Part shown: positions 1 through 7,252 of the stretch, piece by piece | How the letters are laid out: the number at the start of each line of letters is the position of its first letter | How positions within the stretch are numbered: position 1 is the first letter of the stretch | Source of the DNA: Chloroflexota bacterium | Lineage (GTDB): Bacteria; Chloroflexota; Anaerolineae; Aggregatilineales; J027 | Length of the DNA: 64,000 nt | Assembly (NCBI GenBank): GCA_013112715.1 | Contig: JABFGB010000007.1 | Location: 124,001 to 188,000 of the forward strand | Direction: 5' to 3' | Made by a program: the position numbers and the translations under genes | Notes under the pieces: model-generated | The model's input: the letters and a program-made list of their open reading frames with translations, nothing else | What the model was told of the DNA's origin: nothing | Databases searched by the model: none

Positions 1-2
1 TC

Positions 3-713
3 TATAAGTGGTTCGTGGCGCATGAAGACCCACTTGGTGAGGCAGCCCATAGCGAAATTAACAAAAACGGCCCTTATTGGGCAATGGTTATTGATCTGCA
101 AACATGTATTGGCTGTCGGCGCTGCGTTTATGCTTGCCAAGCGACCAACGACACCGCCAACGGTCATCTGTGGAATATCTTGCTTGAAGACGAGGATACC
201 TTCGCCAAACCCGTCTTTATCACTCGCCCCTGTATGCACTGCGAACATGCCCCTTGTGTCGAGGTTTGTCCAGTACAAGCCACCTTCCACCGCGAAGACG
301 GCCTTGTCGCAATGGACTATGACCGCTGCATCGGTTGTCGCTATTGCATGGTCGCGTGTCCTTATGGTGTGCGGGTCTTCAATTGGGAAGAAAACGACGG
401 CGAAAACCCGCAAGTGCCGACATGGGGCGAACCCGAAGTGCCACGTCGTCCGCGCGGGGTTGTCGAAAAATGCACCTTCTGTGCTCATCGCTTGGACAAA
501 GCCGAAGAGCGCGGTCTAACTCCCGGCAAAGACCCAGCTGTAACCCCGGCTTGCTGTGTGATCTGCCCCACCGAAGCCCGTGTTTTTGGCGACCTGCGCG
601 ACCCCAGCAGTCCAGCATCGCTTAAATTAGCTGGGCGACAGTCAGTAGTCCTACGTTCCGATCTTGGGACAAATCCGCGTGTTTTTTATCTGCTACCAAA
701 TGAGCAGGCCTAA
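3..713 (+). CDS. 4Fe-4S dicluster ferredoxin-like subunit of a respiratory oxidoreductase (5' end outside window)
   Basis: The electron-transfer subunit of a membrane oxidoreductase of the PsrB/DmsB/HybA type. Four cysteine groups are visible: CIGCRRCVYAC, CMHCEHAPCVEVCP, CIGCRYCMVACP and CTFC...CCVICP, giving sixteen cysteines, enough for four [4Fe-4S] clusters that would pass electrons between a catalytic subunit and the membrane partner. The frame is open to the left window edge (Y-K-W-F before the GTG at 15), and that GTG has no visible ribosome-binding site, so the true start and any Tat signal probably lie upstream. The NrfD-like gene follows after 17 bases with a good Shine-Dalgarno site, so the two form one operon. 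The catalytic (probably molybdopterin or hydrogenase) subunit is not in the window, so the substrate is unknown. Confidence 0.85.
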   Translation, partial: YKWFVAHEDPLGEAAHSEINKNGPYWAMVIDLQTCIGCRRCVYACQATNDTANGHLWNILLEDEDTFAKPVFITRPCMHCEHAPCVEVCPVQATFHREDGLVAMDYDRCIGCRYCMVACPYGVRVFNWEENDGENPQVPTWGEPEVPRRPRGVVEKCTFCAHRLDKAEERGLTPGKDPAVTPACCVICPTEARVFGDLRDPSSPASLKLAGRQSVVLRSDLGTNPRVFYLLPNEQA

Positions 714-730
714 CGAAAGGAGCCTCAACG

Positions 731-2014
731 ATGACCGCTAAGAACAATCGGCTTCAGTCTATCGGGGCAAAGGCACGCGCCGTACCACTGTTTTGGTGGT
801 GGGTGGCCTTCCTGCTTATCCCCATCACATTTGGTTTGGCATCAGGCCTATGGGTATTTTACAAAGGTCTGGGTGTCACCAATCTCACCGATGGTGCGCC
901 TTGGGGCCTGTGGATTGTGCTTGACCTATCCTGCATCGGTTTAGCTGCTGGCGCATTTTCGCTCTCGGCCATGACCTATCTGCTAGGACGCAAAGAATAC
1001 CAACCCCTTGCGCGGATCGCCGTGTTTATCGGGTTACTGGGCTACAGCGGGGCTTTGATGTGCCTCATTCTAGACATCGGACGCCCTGACCGTTTCTGGC
1101 ACGGGTGGGTCTACTGGAATATCCACTCCATGCTATGGGAAGTGACGATGTGCATCACACTCTACTTCTCGGTGCTTGCGCTAGAAGTCTTTCCGATGGT
1201 CGTGGAAATGCCCTTGTTTAATCGGTTTAAGCGTTTACAGCATTTCGGCCACACCGTCCATCATTTCGCCCCTGTACTGGCAGTCATTGGCATGTGCCTC
1301 TCTCTGCTGCATCAATCCAGCCTCGGCGGAACCTATGGGGTTGTGGTCGGGCGTGCCTCTTTGTTCCGTGCCACCATGCCCCTGTTGTTCATCGTCTCCG
1401 CCGTCGCAGGTGGGATGGCTTTCTCCGTCCATATGACGCTTATTGTGCAGTGGTTAAAGAAACGTACCCTTGTCCCCCTGTCTGTATTGTTTGAAGTGGG
1501 CCAAATGGCAGGAGCAATTCTGCTGATCTACCTATACATGCGTTTTTGGGACACCACTGTCGGCAATTACGGCTATTCACCGGGGCGCACCGAAGCCTTT
1601 ACCTCGCTAATGTCGGGGTCGTTTGCCATTTCGTTCTGGTCGTGGGAGATCATCTTGGGTGGGCTACTAGCGGCCTATCTGCTGATTCGTGCCCGTCAAG
1701 CCCAAAGTGTTGCCATGCTGCTGATCGGCAGTGGGCTGACGATGGGGGGCCTCGTTGCAAATCGGTTACATACAACTTTGCTGGCCTTTACCGAGCCTTT
1801 GACCGAATCGCCTGCTGTGACAAGCCCATTGGTGTCACACTATTTCCCGGCATGGACAGAAATCGGGACAGGCATTGGCATTGTAGCGGGCCTCACGCTG
1901 ATTTTCTCGTTGGGGATGCGCTACTTGCCCGCCTATCGAGGCGAACCTGTTGAAATTCCAGAGGAAGCCGTCGCCCCAACAGCATCGGCTGTCCCTGTTC
2001 CAGCGAGTGATTAA
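731..2014 (+). CDS. NrfD/PsrC/HybB-like integral membrane quinone-interacting subunit
   Basis: A 427-residue, very hydrophobic protein with about nine to ten transmembrane segments, starting near residue 20. Its length and pattern match the NrfD/PsrC family, including a GRPDRFWHGW stretch after the third segment (glycine-arginine-proline motifs are typical of this family). Family members exchange electrons between a quinone pool and an Fe-S partner, here the gene just upstream. AAAGGAG at 716-722 lies 8 bases before the ATG. The C-terminal tail after about residue 405 is short, hydrophilic and rich in Ala/Pro/Val. A strong hairpin follows the stop, so this gene ends the transcription unit. 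The direction of electron flow (quinone reduction or quinol oxidation) cannot be told without the missing catalytic subunit. Confidence 0.85.
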   Translation: MTAKNNRLQSIGAKARAVPLFWWWVAFLLIPITFGLASGLWVFYKGLGVTNLTDGAPWGLWIVLDLSCIGLAAGAFSLSAMTYLLGRKEYQPLARIAVFIGLLGYSGALMCLILDIGRPDRFWHGWVYWNIHSMLWEVTMCITLYFSVLALEVFPMVVEMPLFNRFKRLQHFGHTVHHFAPVLAVIGMCLSLLHQSSLGGTYGVVVGRASLFRATMPLLFIVSAVAGGMAFSVHMTLIVQWLKKRTLVPLSVLFEVGQMAGAILLIYLYMRFWDTTVGNYGYSPGRTEAFTSLMSGSFAISFWSWEIILGGLLAAYLLIRARQAQSVAMLLIGSGLTMGGLVANRLHTTLLAFTEPLTESPAVTSPLVSHYFPAWTEIGTGIGIVAGLTLIFSLGMRYLPAYRGEPVEIPEEAVAPTASAVPVPASD

Positions 2015-2025
2015 CAATGAAGTTT

Positions 2026-2080
2026 GGGGAGTACCGCAAAAATGCTATCAAAAGCATGACGGGTGGTACTCCTCGTTTTA
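2026..2080 (+). terminator. Branched hairpin terminator after the NrfD gene
   Basis: An outer 8-bp stem, GGAGTACC at 2028-2035 with GGTACTCC at 2065-2072, encloses an inner 5-bp stem, ATGCT at 2042-2046 with AGCAT at 2053-2057. A short T run (TTTT, 2076-2079) follows. The position directly after the NrfD stop fits a terminator separating that module from the hydrogenase operon. Confidence 0.6.
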
Positions 2081-2199
2081 CACCACATAAATTATTGTAG
2101 AAGTAGTAGATTTTTAAAAAGGGTTGTTGAGCTAGAGTAAATTTTCACATTTTACACTGTCATCGTCGTCATCATTGTTTGAATCAAAGGATGGTGTGG

Positions 2200-3372
2200 A
2201 TGACTTTGAACACCAACAGCAGTACCAAATATGTTTTAGAGAGTACCGATTTTCAGCAGTTGATTGATGTACTTGTGGGTATCGGTTATCGGGTGATCGG
2301 CCCAACCCTTGACCACAACGCCGTAATCTACGACGACATCACCGCCGTAACCGATCTTCCCATTGGTTGGACAGATGAACAAGATGCCGCAACCTACCGC
2401 CTGAACCGTCGCTCGGATGAGGCATTTTTCGGCTATGTCATCGCGCCCCAAGCATGGAAAAAATTCCTCTATCCCTCCCAAGTCCGACTCTGGCAAGCCG
2501 CCCTCAGCAATGGCAGTTTCGAAATCTTGCTAGACTCCGAAAAGCCTGAACCAATGGCCTTCATTGGCGTAAGGTCTTGTGAGCTTCATGCCATTGCCAT
2601 TCAAGATCGGGTCTTCATCGAAGGGGAATATGTAGACCCCACCTATCACGCCCACCGTGAGAATCTATTTATGGTCGCCGTCAATTGCGGGCAAGCTGGC
2701 GGGACATGCTTCTGTACCTCCGTCAATACTGGCCCCAAAGTGGAGGCGGGATATGATCTAGCGCTTACCGAAGTCATTGACCACGAAACCCATTATTTTG
2801 TAGTCGAAGTTGGCACGGAACGCGGTCAGCATGTCTTGGAACAGCTACCCGTTCGCAACGCCGATAAACGGGAAGCCAAACTTCCAAAGACCATTACCGA
2901 CCAAGCTGCGCATCAGATCAAGCGGCATCTCAACACTGACGGGATCAAAGAACTGCTCTATACCAATAGTGAGAACCCCCGCTGGGATGAGATCGCCACA
3001 CGATGTTTGACTTGCGCCAACTGCACGATGGTCTGCCCAACCTGTTTCTGCACGACGGTTGAAGATGTCACGGATTTGACAGGTCGGCAGGCTGAACGGG
3101 TTCGCAAATGGGACTCGTGTTTTACGATGGATTTTTCGTACATTCATGGTGGGAGTGTCCGCTATACCTCAAAGTCCCGCTATCGCCAGTGGATGACCCA
3201 TAAACTAGCAACATGGATAGATCAATTTGGCACACTCGGCTGTGTTGGCTGCGGGCGCTGCATTACATGGTGTCCAGTAGGCATTGACATCACCGCCGAA
3301 CTTGAGGCCATTCGTCAAACCAAAGCAAAAGGCGAGACTATCAAAGAGGGTAGCGATGAAAACATTGGATGA
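2200..3372 (+). CDS. hydB: NiFe hydrogenase (sulfhydrogenase-type) beta subunit, Fe-S protein
   Basis: First gene of a group 3b-type hydrogenase operon. The 390-residue protein carries two [4Fe-4S] motifs in its C-terminal third: [16 protein letters not shown] from residue 269 and [16 protein letters not shown] from residue 348, as in sulfhydrogenase beta subunits. It should wire the FAD-containing gamma subunit to the hydrogenase dimer in the cytoplasm. An in-frame TTG at 2179 and ATG at 2191 exist, but AAAGGA at 2186-2191 lies 8 bases before the ATG at 2200, which was chosen. The last 17 bases overlap the next gene, so translation is probably coupled. Cysteine pairs near residues 168-172 ([10 protein letters not shown]) may bind a further cluster or structural metal. 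Confidence 0.88.
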   Translation: MTLNTNSSTKYVLESTDFQQLIDVLVGIGYRVIGPTLDHNAVIYDDITAVTDLPIGWTDEQDAATYRLNRRSDEAFFGYVIAPQAWKKFLYPSQVRLWQAALSNGSFEILLDSEKPEPMAFIGVRSCELHAIAIQDRVFIEGEYVDPTYHAHRENLFMVAVNCGQAGGTCFCTSVNTGPKVEAGYDLALTEVIDHETHYFVVEVGTERGQHVLEQLPVRNADKREAKLPKTITDQAAHQIKRHLNTDGIKELLYTNSENPRWDEIATRCLTCANCTMVCPTCFCTTVEDVTDLTGRQAERVRKWDSCFTMDFSYIHGGSVRYTSKSRYRQWMTHKLATWIDQFGTLGCVGCGRCITWCPVGIDITAELEAIRQTKAKGETIKEGSDENIG

Positions 3373-3808
3373 GCTTTTACATGAGCATGAATTCTTCAAA
3401 GGGTTTAAGCCGGAGCATTTGGAACTGATGGCGGGCTGTGCCACGAATGTCATCTTTGAAGCAGGCGAGTATATTTTCCGCGAAGGCGAAAATGCCGATG
3501 TATTCTACGTCATTCGGCACGGCCATGTCACCCTTGAAATTCATGACCCCCGACGTGGCCCGATTGCGATTGATACTTTGCAGGAAAATGACGTCCTCGG
3601 TTGGTCATGGCTGTTCGCGCCCTACCAATGGCACTTTGATGCAAAAGCCGTCAAGCTCACTCGCGCTGTAGCGATGGATGGGAAATGCCTGCGTACCAAA
3701 TGTGAGAACGATCATACACTCGGTTACTTGATGATGCAGCGGTTTGCGACAGTCTTGGCAGACCGTCTACAGCAAACCCGACTACAGGTGCTAAAACTCT
3801 ATGATTAA
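3356..3808 (+). CDS. Stand-alone cyclic nucleotide-binding (CRP-like sensor) domain protein within hydrogenase operon
   Basis: A 150-residue protein made almost only of a cNMP-binding beta-roll. The family pattern is visible: [29 protein letters not shown], then [14 protein letters not shown], then an alpha-helical tail. There is no C-terminal helix-turn-helix, so it is not a complete CRP/FNR regulator. The ATG at 3356 follows AGAGGG at 3345-3350. A longer frame upstream only re-reads the hydB 3' end. It overlaps hydB by 17 bases and hydG by 8, so it is translated together with the hydrogenase. The position suggests a regulatory or assembly role tied to the enzyme. The ligand (cAMP, c-di-GMP or none) cannot be told from the sequence. 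Confidence 0.85.
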   Translation: MKTLDELLHEHEFFKGFKPEHLELMAGCATNVIFEAGEYIFREGENADVFYVIRHGHVTLEIHDPRRGPIAIDTLQENDVLGWSWLFAPYQWHFDAKAVKLTRAVAMDGKCLRTKCENDHTLGYLMMQRFATVLADRLQQTRLQVLKLYD

Positions 3809-4664
3809 TCTGACACCTCAACTGAAAACCCAGCAACTCACTGACCCAATGCAACCGGAGCCATTTCGTGTGAAACGGGTTATGAAAGAATCCTATGATA
3901 CCTTTACTCTAGAGATGGAACCCGTTAACTCCGAACGGCTGTTTACCTTCGCCCCCGGTCAATTTAATATGCTCTATATCTTTGGTGTGGGCGAAATCCC
4001 GATTTCGATCAGTGGTGATCCCAATCAGCCCGCTATGCTTGTCCATACCACCCGTATTGTCGGGGCGGTGACTAAGGCAATGAGCAAACTGAAAGCCGGG
4101 GATGTCTTAGGCGTGCGTGGCCCATTTGGAACAGGTTGGCCCGTGAGCGCGGCCAAGGGCTGCGATGTCGTACTTGTCGCAGGTGGGATTGGGCTTGCCC
4201 CCCTTCGTCCGGTGCTCTACCAAATGTTGGCCCATCGTGATCGCTACGGCAAAGTCGTTTTGCTGTATGGCTGCCGCAGCCCCGAAGATATTCTATTCCG
4301 TAAAGAACTCGAAAAATGGCGTGCCCGCTTTGACCTCGAAATCTTTGTGACAGTGGACTATGGGGACAGCGATTGGCACGGCAATGTCGGTGTTGTCACC
4401 AAACTCATCCCCAAAGCGCCCTTCGATGCGCTCAACGCGGTGACGATGGTCTGTGGCCCCGAAGTCATGATGCGTTTTACCGCGATTGAGTTACAAAAAC
4501 GCGGCGTGCAGGGCGACGCTATCGCCCTTTCGATGGAACGTAATATGAAATGCGCCATCGGCCTGTGTGGGCACTGTCAGTTCGGGCCGACCTTCATCTG
4601 CAAAGATGGGCCGGTGTTTACCTATCCCCAGCTTCAAAGCTGGTTGGCACAGTGGGAGATCTAA
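3801..4664 (+). CDS. hydG: NiFe hydrogenase (sulfhydrogenase-type) gamma subunit, FAD/NAD(P)H and 2Fe-2S binding
   Basis: The 287-residue diaphorase-like subunit that reduces or oxidises NAD(P). An N-terminal ferredoxin-reductase FAD domain is followed by a nucleotide-binding domain ([18 protein letters not shown] near residue 130; VCGPEVMM near 217). A C-terminal cysteine motif, CAIGLCGHC from residue 251 plus Cys267, fits the [2Fe-2S] site of the HydG/PyrK/dihydroorotate dehydrogenase electron-transfer family. The ATG at 3801 overlaps the previous stop by 8 bases. An internal ATG at 3849 is an alternative start that would remove a poorly conserved leader. With hydB it forms the NAD(P)-reactive half of the enzyme. 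Confidence 0.88.
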   Translation: MINLTPQLKTQQLTDPMQPEPFRVKRVMKESYDTFTLEMEPVNSERLFTFAPGQFNMLYIFGVGEIPISISGDPNQPAMLVHTTRIVGAVTKAMSKLKAGDVLGVRGPFGTGWPVSAAKGCDVVLVAGGIGLAPLRPVLYQMLAHRDRYGKVVLLYGCRSPEDILFRKELEKWRARFDLEIFVTVDYGDSDWHGNVGVVTKLIPKAPFDALNAVTMVCGPEVMMRFTAIELQKRGVQGDAIALSMERNMKCAIGLCGHCQFGPTFICKDGPVFTYPQLQSWLAQWEI

Positions 4665-4666
4665 AA

Positions 4667-5455
4667 ATGACACACAATAAAAAACCGAAACTGGCAGTCT
4701 GGAAATTTGCCTCATGCGATGGTTGCCAATTGAGCATCCTCGATTGCGAAGATGAACTACTGGCCGTCGCCGGGGCAGTCGAAATCGCCTACTTCCCCGA
4801 AGCTACTCGTGCGACCGTGCGTGGCCCTTATGATGTCTCGTTGGTCGAAGGTTCGGTTACGACCTACCACGATGCCAAACGGATTCAACAAATCCGCGCC
4901 AACTCCAAATTCTTAATCACGATTGGGGCGTGTGCCACCTCTGGCGGAATTCAAGCTCTACGGAATTTCAAGGATGTGGACGAATTTATCCGCATCGTCT
5001 ATGCCCGGCCCTCTTACATAGAGACGCTAGAGCGCTCCACACCGATTAGCGAACACGTCTTTGTAGATTTTGAACTGCGCGGTTGCCCCATCAACAAATA
5101 TCAGTTAGTGGAAGTTCTCAGTGCCCATCTACATGGACGCAAACCCAACACCCCGGCCTACAGCGTGTGTGTAGAATGCAAGCGGCGTGCGACCACCTGT
5201 GTCATGGTAGCAAGTGGGACGCCTTGCTTAGGCCCGGTTACTCATGCGGGCTGTGGGGCGCTGTGCCCGGCCTATCATCGCGGGTGTTATGGCTGTTTCG
5301 GCCCAATGGAAACCCCCAATACCGCCTCTCTCAGTGCCCAGTGGCAGGAATTAGGTGTGACCGACGAAGGATTAGTCCGCGCATTCCGAGGATTTAACGC
5401 CTATTCCGAAGCCTTCCGAAAGGAGAGTCAAGCACATGAGCACGACGACAATTAA
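4667..5455 (+). CDS. hydD: NiFe hydrogenase small (delta) subunit
   Basis: The small subunit of a cytoplasmic NiFe hydrogenase, 262 residues, with no Tat signal peptide. Proximal-cluster ligands are visible as Cys17 and Cys20 (CDGC), Cys89 (IGACATSGG) and Cys140 (RGCPIN). A C-terminal run with [26 protein letters not shown] and CYGCFG supplies ligands for two more [4Fe-4S] clusters, the three-cluster arrangement of group 3 enzymes. GGGAG at 4654-4658 lies 8 bases before the ATG at 4667; an upstream extension of the frame lies inside hydG and was rejected. The 3' end overlaps hydA by 20 bases, which implies coupled synthesis of the two hydrogenase subunits. Confidence 0.92.
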   Translation: MTHNKKPKLAVWKFASCDGCQLSILDCEDELLAVAGAVEIAYFPEATRATVRGPYDVSLVEGSVTTYHDAKRIQQIRANSKFLITIGACATSGGIQALRNFKDVDEFIRIVYARPSYIETLERSTPISEHVFVDFELRGCPINKYQLVEVLSAHLHGRKPNTPAYSVCVECKRRATTCVMVASGTPCLGPVTHAGCGALCPAYHRGCYGCFGPMETPNTASLSAQWQELGVTDEGLVRAFRGFNAYSEAFRKESQAHEHDDN

Positions 5456-6725
5456 AGTAGACATGCTCGCACGGGTTGAGGGCGAAGGCGGCCTCTATGT
5501 CAAAGTCCGCAATGACCAAGTACAAGAAGTCAAACTGAAATTCTTCGAACCCCCGCGCTTCTTTGAGGCATTTTTGCGGGGTCGTCAGTTTACCGAAGCG
5601 CCCGACATCACCGCCCGTATTTGTGGCATTTGTCCGGTGGCCTATCAAATGAGTTCCGTTCATGCGATGGAAGATGCACTGGGCATCAAGGTCGAAGGCC
5701 AACTTCGAGAACTGCGGCGTTTGTTATACTGCGGGGAATGGATCGAAAGCCATGTCCTGCACGTGTATATGCTGCACGCTCCCGATTTTCTAGGCTATTC
5801 CGATGCCATTCAACTCGCCAAAGACCATCCCGATGCTGTTAAGCGCGGCTTGCAGATGAAAAAGATCGGCAATGAGATTGTGACATTGGTCGGGGGACGC
5901 GAAATCCATCCCATCAATGTGCGGGTGGGCGGTTTCTATCGGGCACCAACCAAACGTGAACTGCTGACCCTTAAGGAAAAACTCGAATGGGCACATGACG
6001 CGGCCATAGAAACCATTTTATGGGTCGCCACCTTGCCCTATCCCGATTTCGAACAAGATTACGAGTTCGTCGCACTCCGTCATCCCGATGAATACCCCTA
6101 TAATGAGGGACATGTAGTTTCTAGCAAGGGCATTGACATCCCCGTGCAGAAATATGAAGAGTTTTTCCGCGAGGAACACGTTGAGCATTCAACCGCGCTC
6201 CATTCGGTCGTGCGTGGGACAGACAACTATTTTGTTGGCCCGCTGGCCCGCTATAACCTGAATTTCGACCAACTACCTGCCCACATCCAAAAAATCGCGC
6301 AGGATATTGGGTTTGAACCGCCTCAGCGAAATCCCTTTAAGAGTATTATCGTGCGGGCGATTGAAACCCTCTACGCAATTGACGAGTCCCTTCGCATCAT
6401 TGACCAATACGAGCGTCCGGCCCAACCGTATGTCGAAGGCAAACCCCGTGCGGGAGTCGGCTGTGGCTGTACCGAAGCTCCACGCGGCATCCTATATCAT
6501 CGGTATCGGATTGGTAAGGACGGCGCGATTTTGGATGCCAAGATTACCCCGCCCACTGCGCAGAATCAGAAAACGATTGAAAAAGACGTGTGGCATTTTG
6601 TCGAGACGGCGCTTGATTTACCGCAAGATCAGTTGGTGTGGCAATGTGAACAAGCCGTGCGGAACTATGACCCCTGCATTTCTTGTTCCACCCACTACCT
6701 AAAACTTGAAATGGATCGGGAATAA
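5436..6725 (+). CDS. hydA: NiFe hydrogenase large (alpha) catalytic subunit
   Basis: The catalytic subunit that binds the NiFe(CN)2CO site. Both signature motifs are intact: RICGICP with Cys63 and Cys66, and DPCISCSTH with Cys414 and Cys417 near the C-terminus. Nine residues follow His420, the usual cleavage point, so the protein has the short tail that the maturation protease removes. The length of 429 residues and the operon order indicate a group 3b (bidirectional, NADP-linked, sulfhydrogenase-like) enzyme; a subgroup tree would be needed to be certain. AGGAG precedes the ATG by about 8 bases. The physiological direction (H2 production to dispose of electrons, or H2 uptake) is not shown by the sequence. 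Confidence 0.93.
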   Translation: MSTTTIKVDMLARVEGEGGLYVKVRNDQVQEVKLKFFEPPRFFEAFLRGRQFTEAPDITARICGICPVAYQMSSVHAMEDALGIKVEGQLRELRRLLYCGEWIESHVLHVYMLHAPDFLGYSDAIQLAKDHPDAVKRGLQMKKIGNEIVTLVGGREIHPINVRVGGFYRAPTKRELLTLKEKLEWAHDAAIETILWVATLPYPDFEQDYEFVALRHPDEYPYNEGHVVSSKGIDIPVQKYEEFFREEHVEHSTALHSVVRGTDNYFVGPLARYNLNFDQLPAHIQKIAQDIGFEPPQRNPFKSIIVRAIETLYAIDESLRIIDQYERPAQPYVEGKPRAGVGCGCTEAPRGILYHRYRIGKDGAILDAKITPPTAQNQKTIEKDVWHFVETALDLPQDQLVWQCEQAVRNYDPCISCSTHYLKLEMDRE

Positions 6726-6729
6726 CTTC

Positions 6730-7191
6730 ATGAAGGTGCTGTGCATTGGGGTTGGTAATGAAATGCGCGGGGATGATGTCGTAGGGCGTCTCGCCGTGCG
6801 CCTCCTGCGTTATCAACCCCTGCCAGACACCACCTTCATTGAAGCAACTGGTGAAGGTGCAGCCTTAATGGAGGCATGGGTTGGTGCAGACGCTGTATTT
6901 CTGATTGATGCGGTGTCGGCGGGTCAACCAAGCGGTACGATCTATCGCTTTTTGGCCCACAGCCAACCCCTCCCCGCTCAGTTTTTTTCATACTCCACCC
7001 ATGCCTTTAGTGTGGCCGAGGCCGTCGAAATGGCGCGGGTCTTGGGTCAACTTCCGGCCCATTTTGTGATCTATGGCATTGAAGGGGAGAACTTCGCGGC
7101 GGGCGCATCCATCACCCCATCAGTTGAAAAAGCTGTCCACGAGGTTATCCGCCAAATTTCCGCCGAAATCCACGCTTTACATCATCTATAA
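6730..7191 (+). CDS. Hydrogenase maturation protease (HyaD/HybD/HycI family)
   Basis: A 153-residue endopeptidase that would remove the nine-residue C-terminal tail of the large subunit encoded 4 bases upstream. It starts MKVLCIGVGNEMRGDDVVG, the family's N-terminal signature, whose acidic residue (in GVGNEMRGDD) contacts nickel. A second acidic position, FLIDAVSAG, and the STHAFSVAEA histidine complete the expected metal-sensing residues. The ATG at 6730 was chosen because it begins exactly at the conserved beta strand; an upstream ATG at 6706 lies inside hydA. No hypA-F genes are present here, so nickel and cyanide ligand insertion must be encoded elsewhere. Confidence 0.9.
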   Translation: MKVLCIGVGNEMRGDDVVGRLAVRLLRYQPLPDTTFIEATGEGAALMEAWVGADAVFLIDAVSAGQPSGTIYRFLAHSQPLPAQFFSYSTHAFSVAEAVEMARVLGQLPAHFVIYGIEGENFAAGASITPSVEKAVHEVIRQISAEIHALHHL

Positions 7192-7196
7192 AATTA

Positions 7197-7228
7197 AAAA
7201 GGGCGAGTCTTGGTAAACCCGCCCTTTT
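7197..7228. terminator. Bidirectional terminator between hydrogenase operon and ppdK
   Basis: A perfect inverted repeat, AAAAGGGCG at 7197-7205 and CGCCCTTTT at 7220-7228, with a 14-base loop. It has T runs on both strands and lies between convergent genes, so it can stop transcription from either side. Confidence 0.8.
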
Positions 7229-7252
7229 CAAATTCCCTTTATTCAGCCGAGG

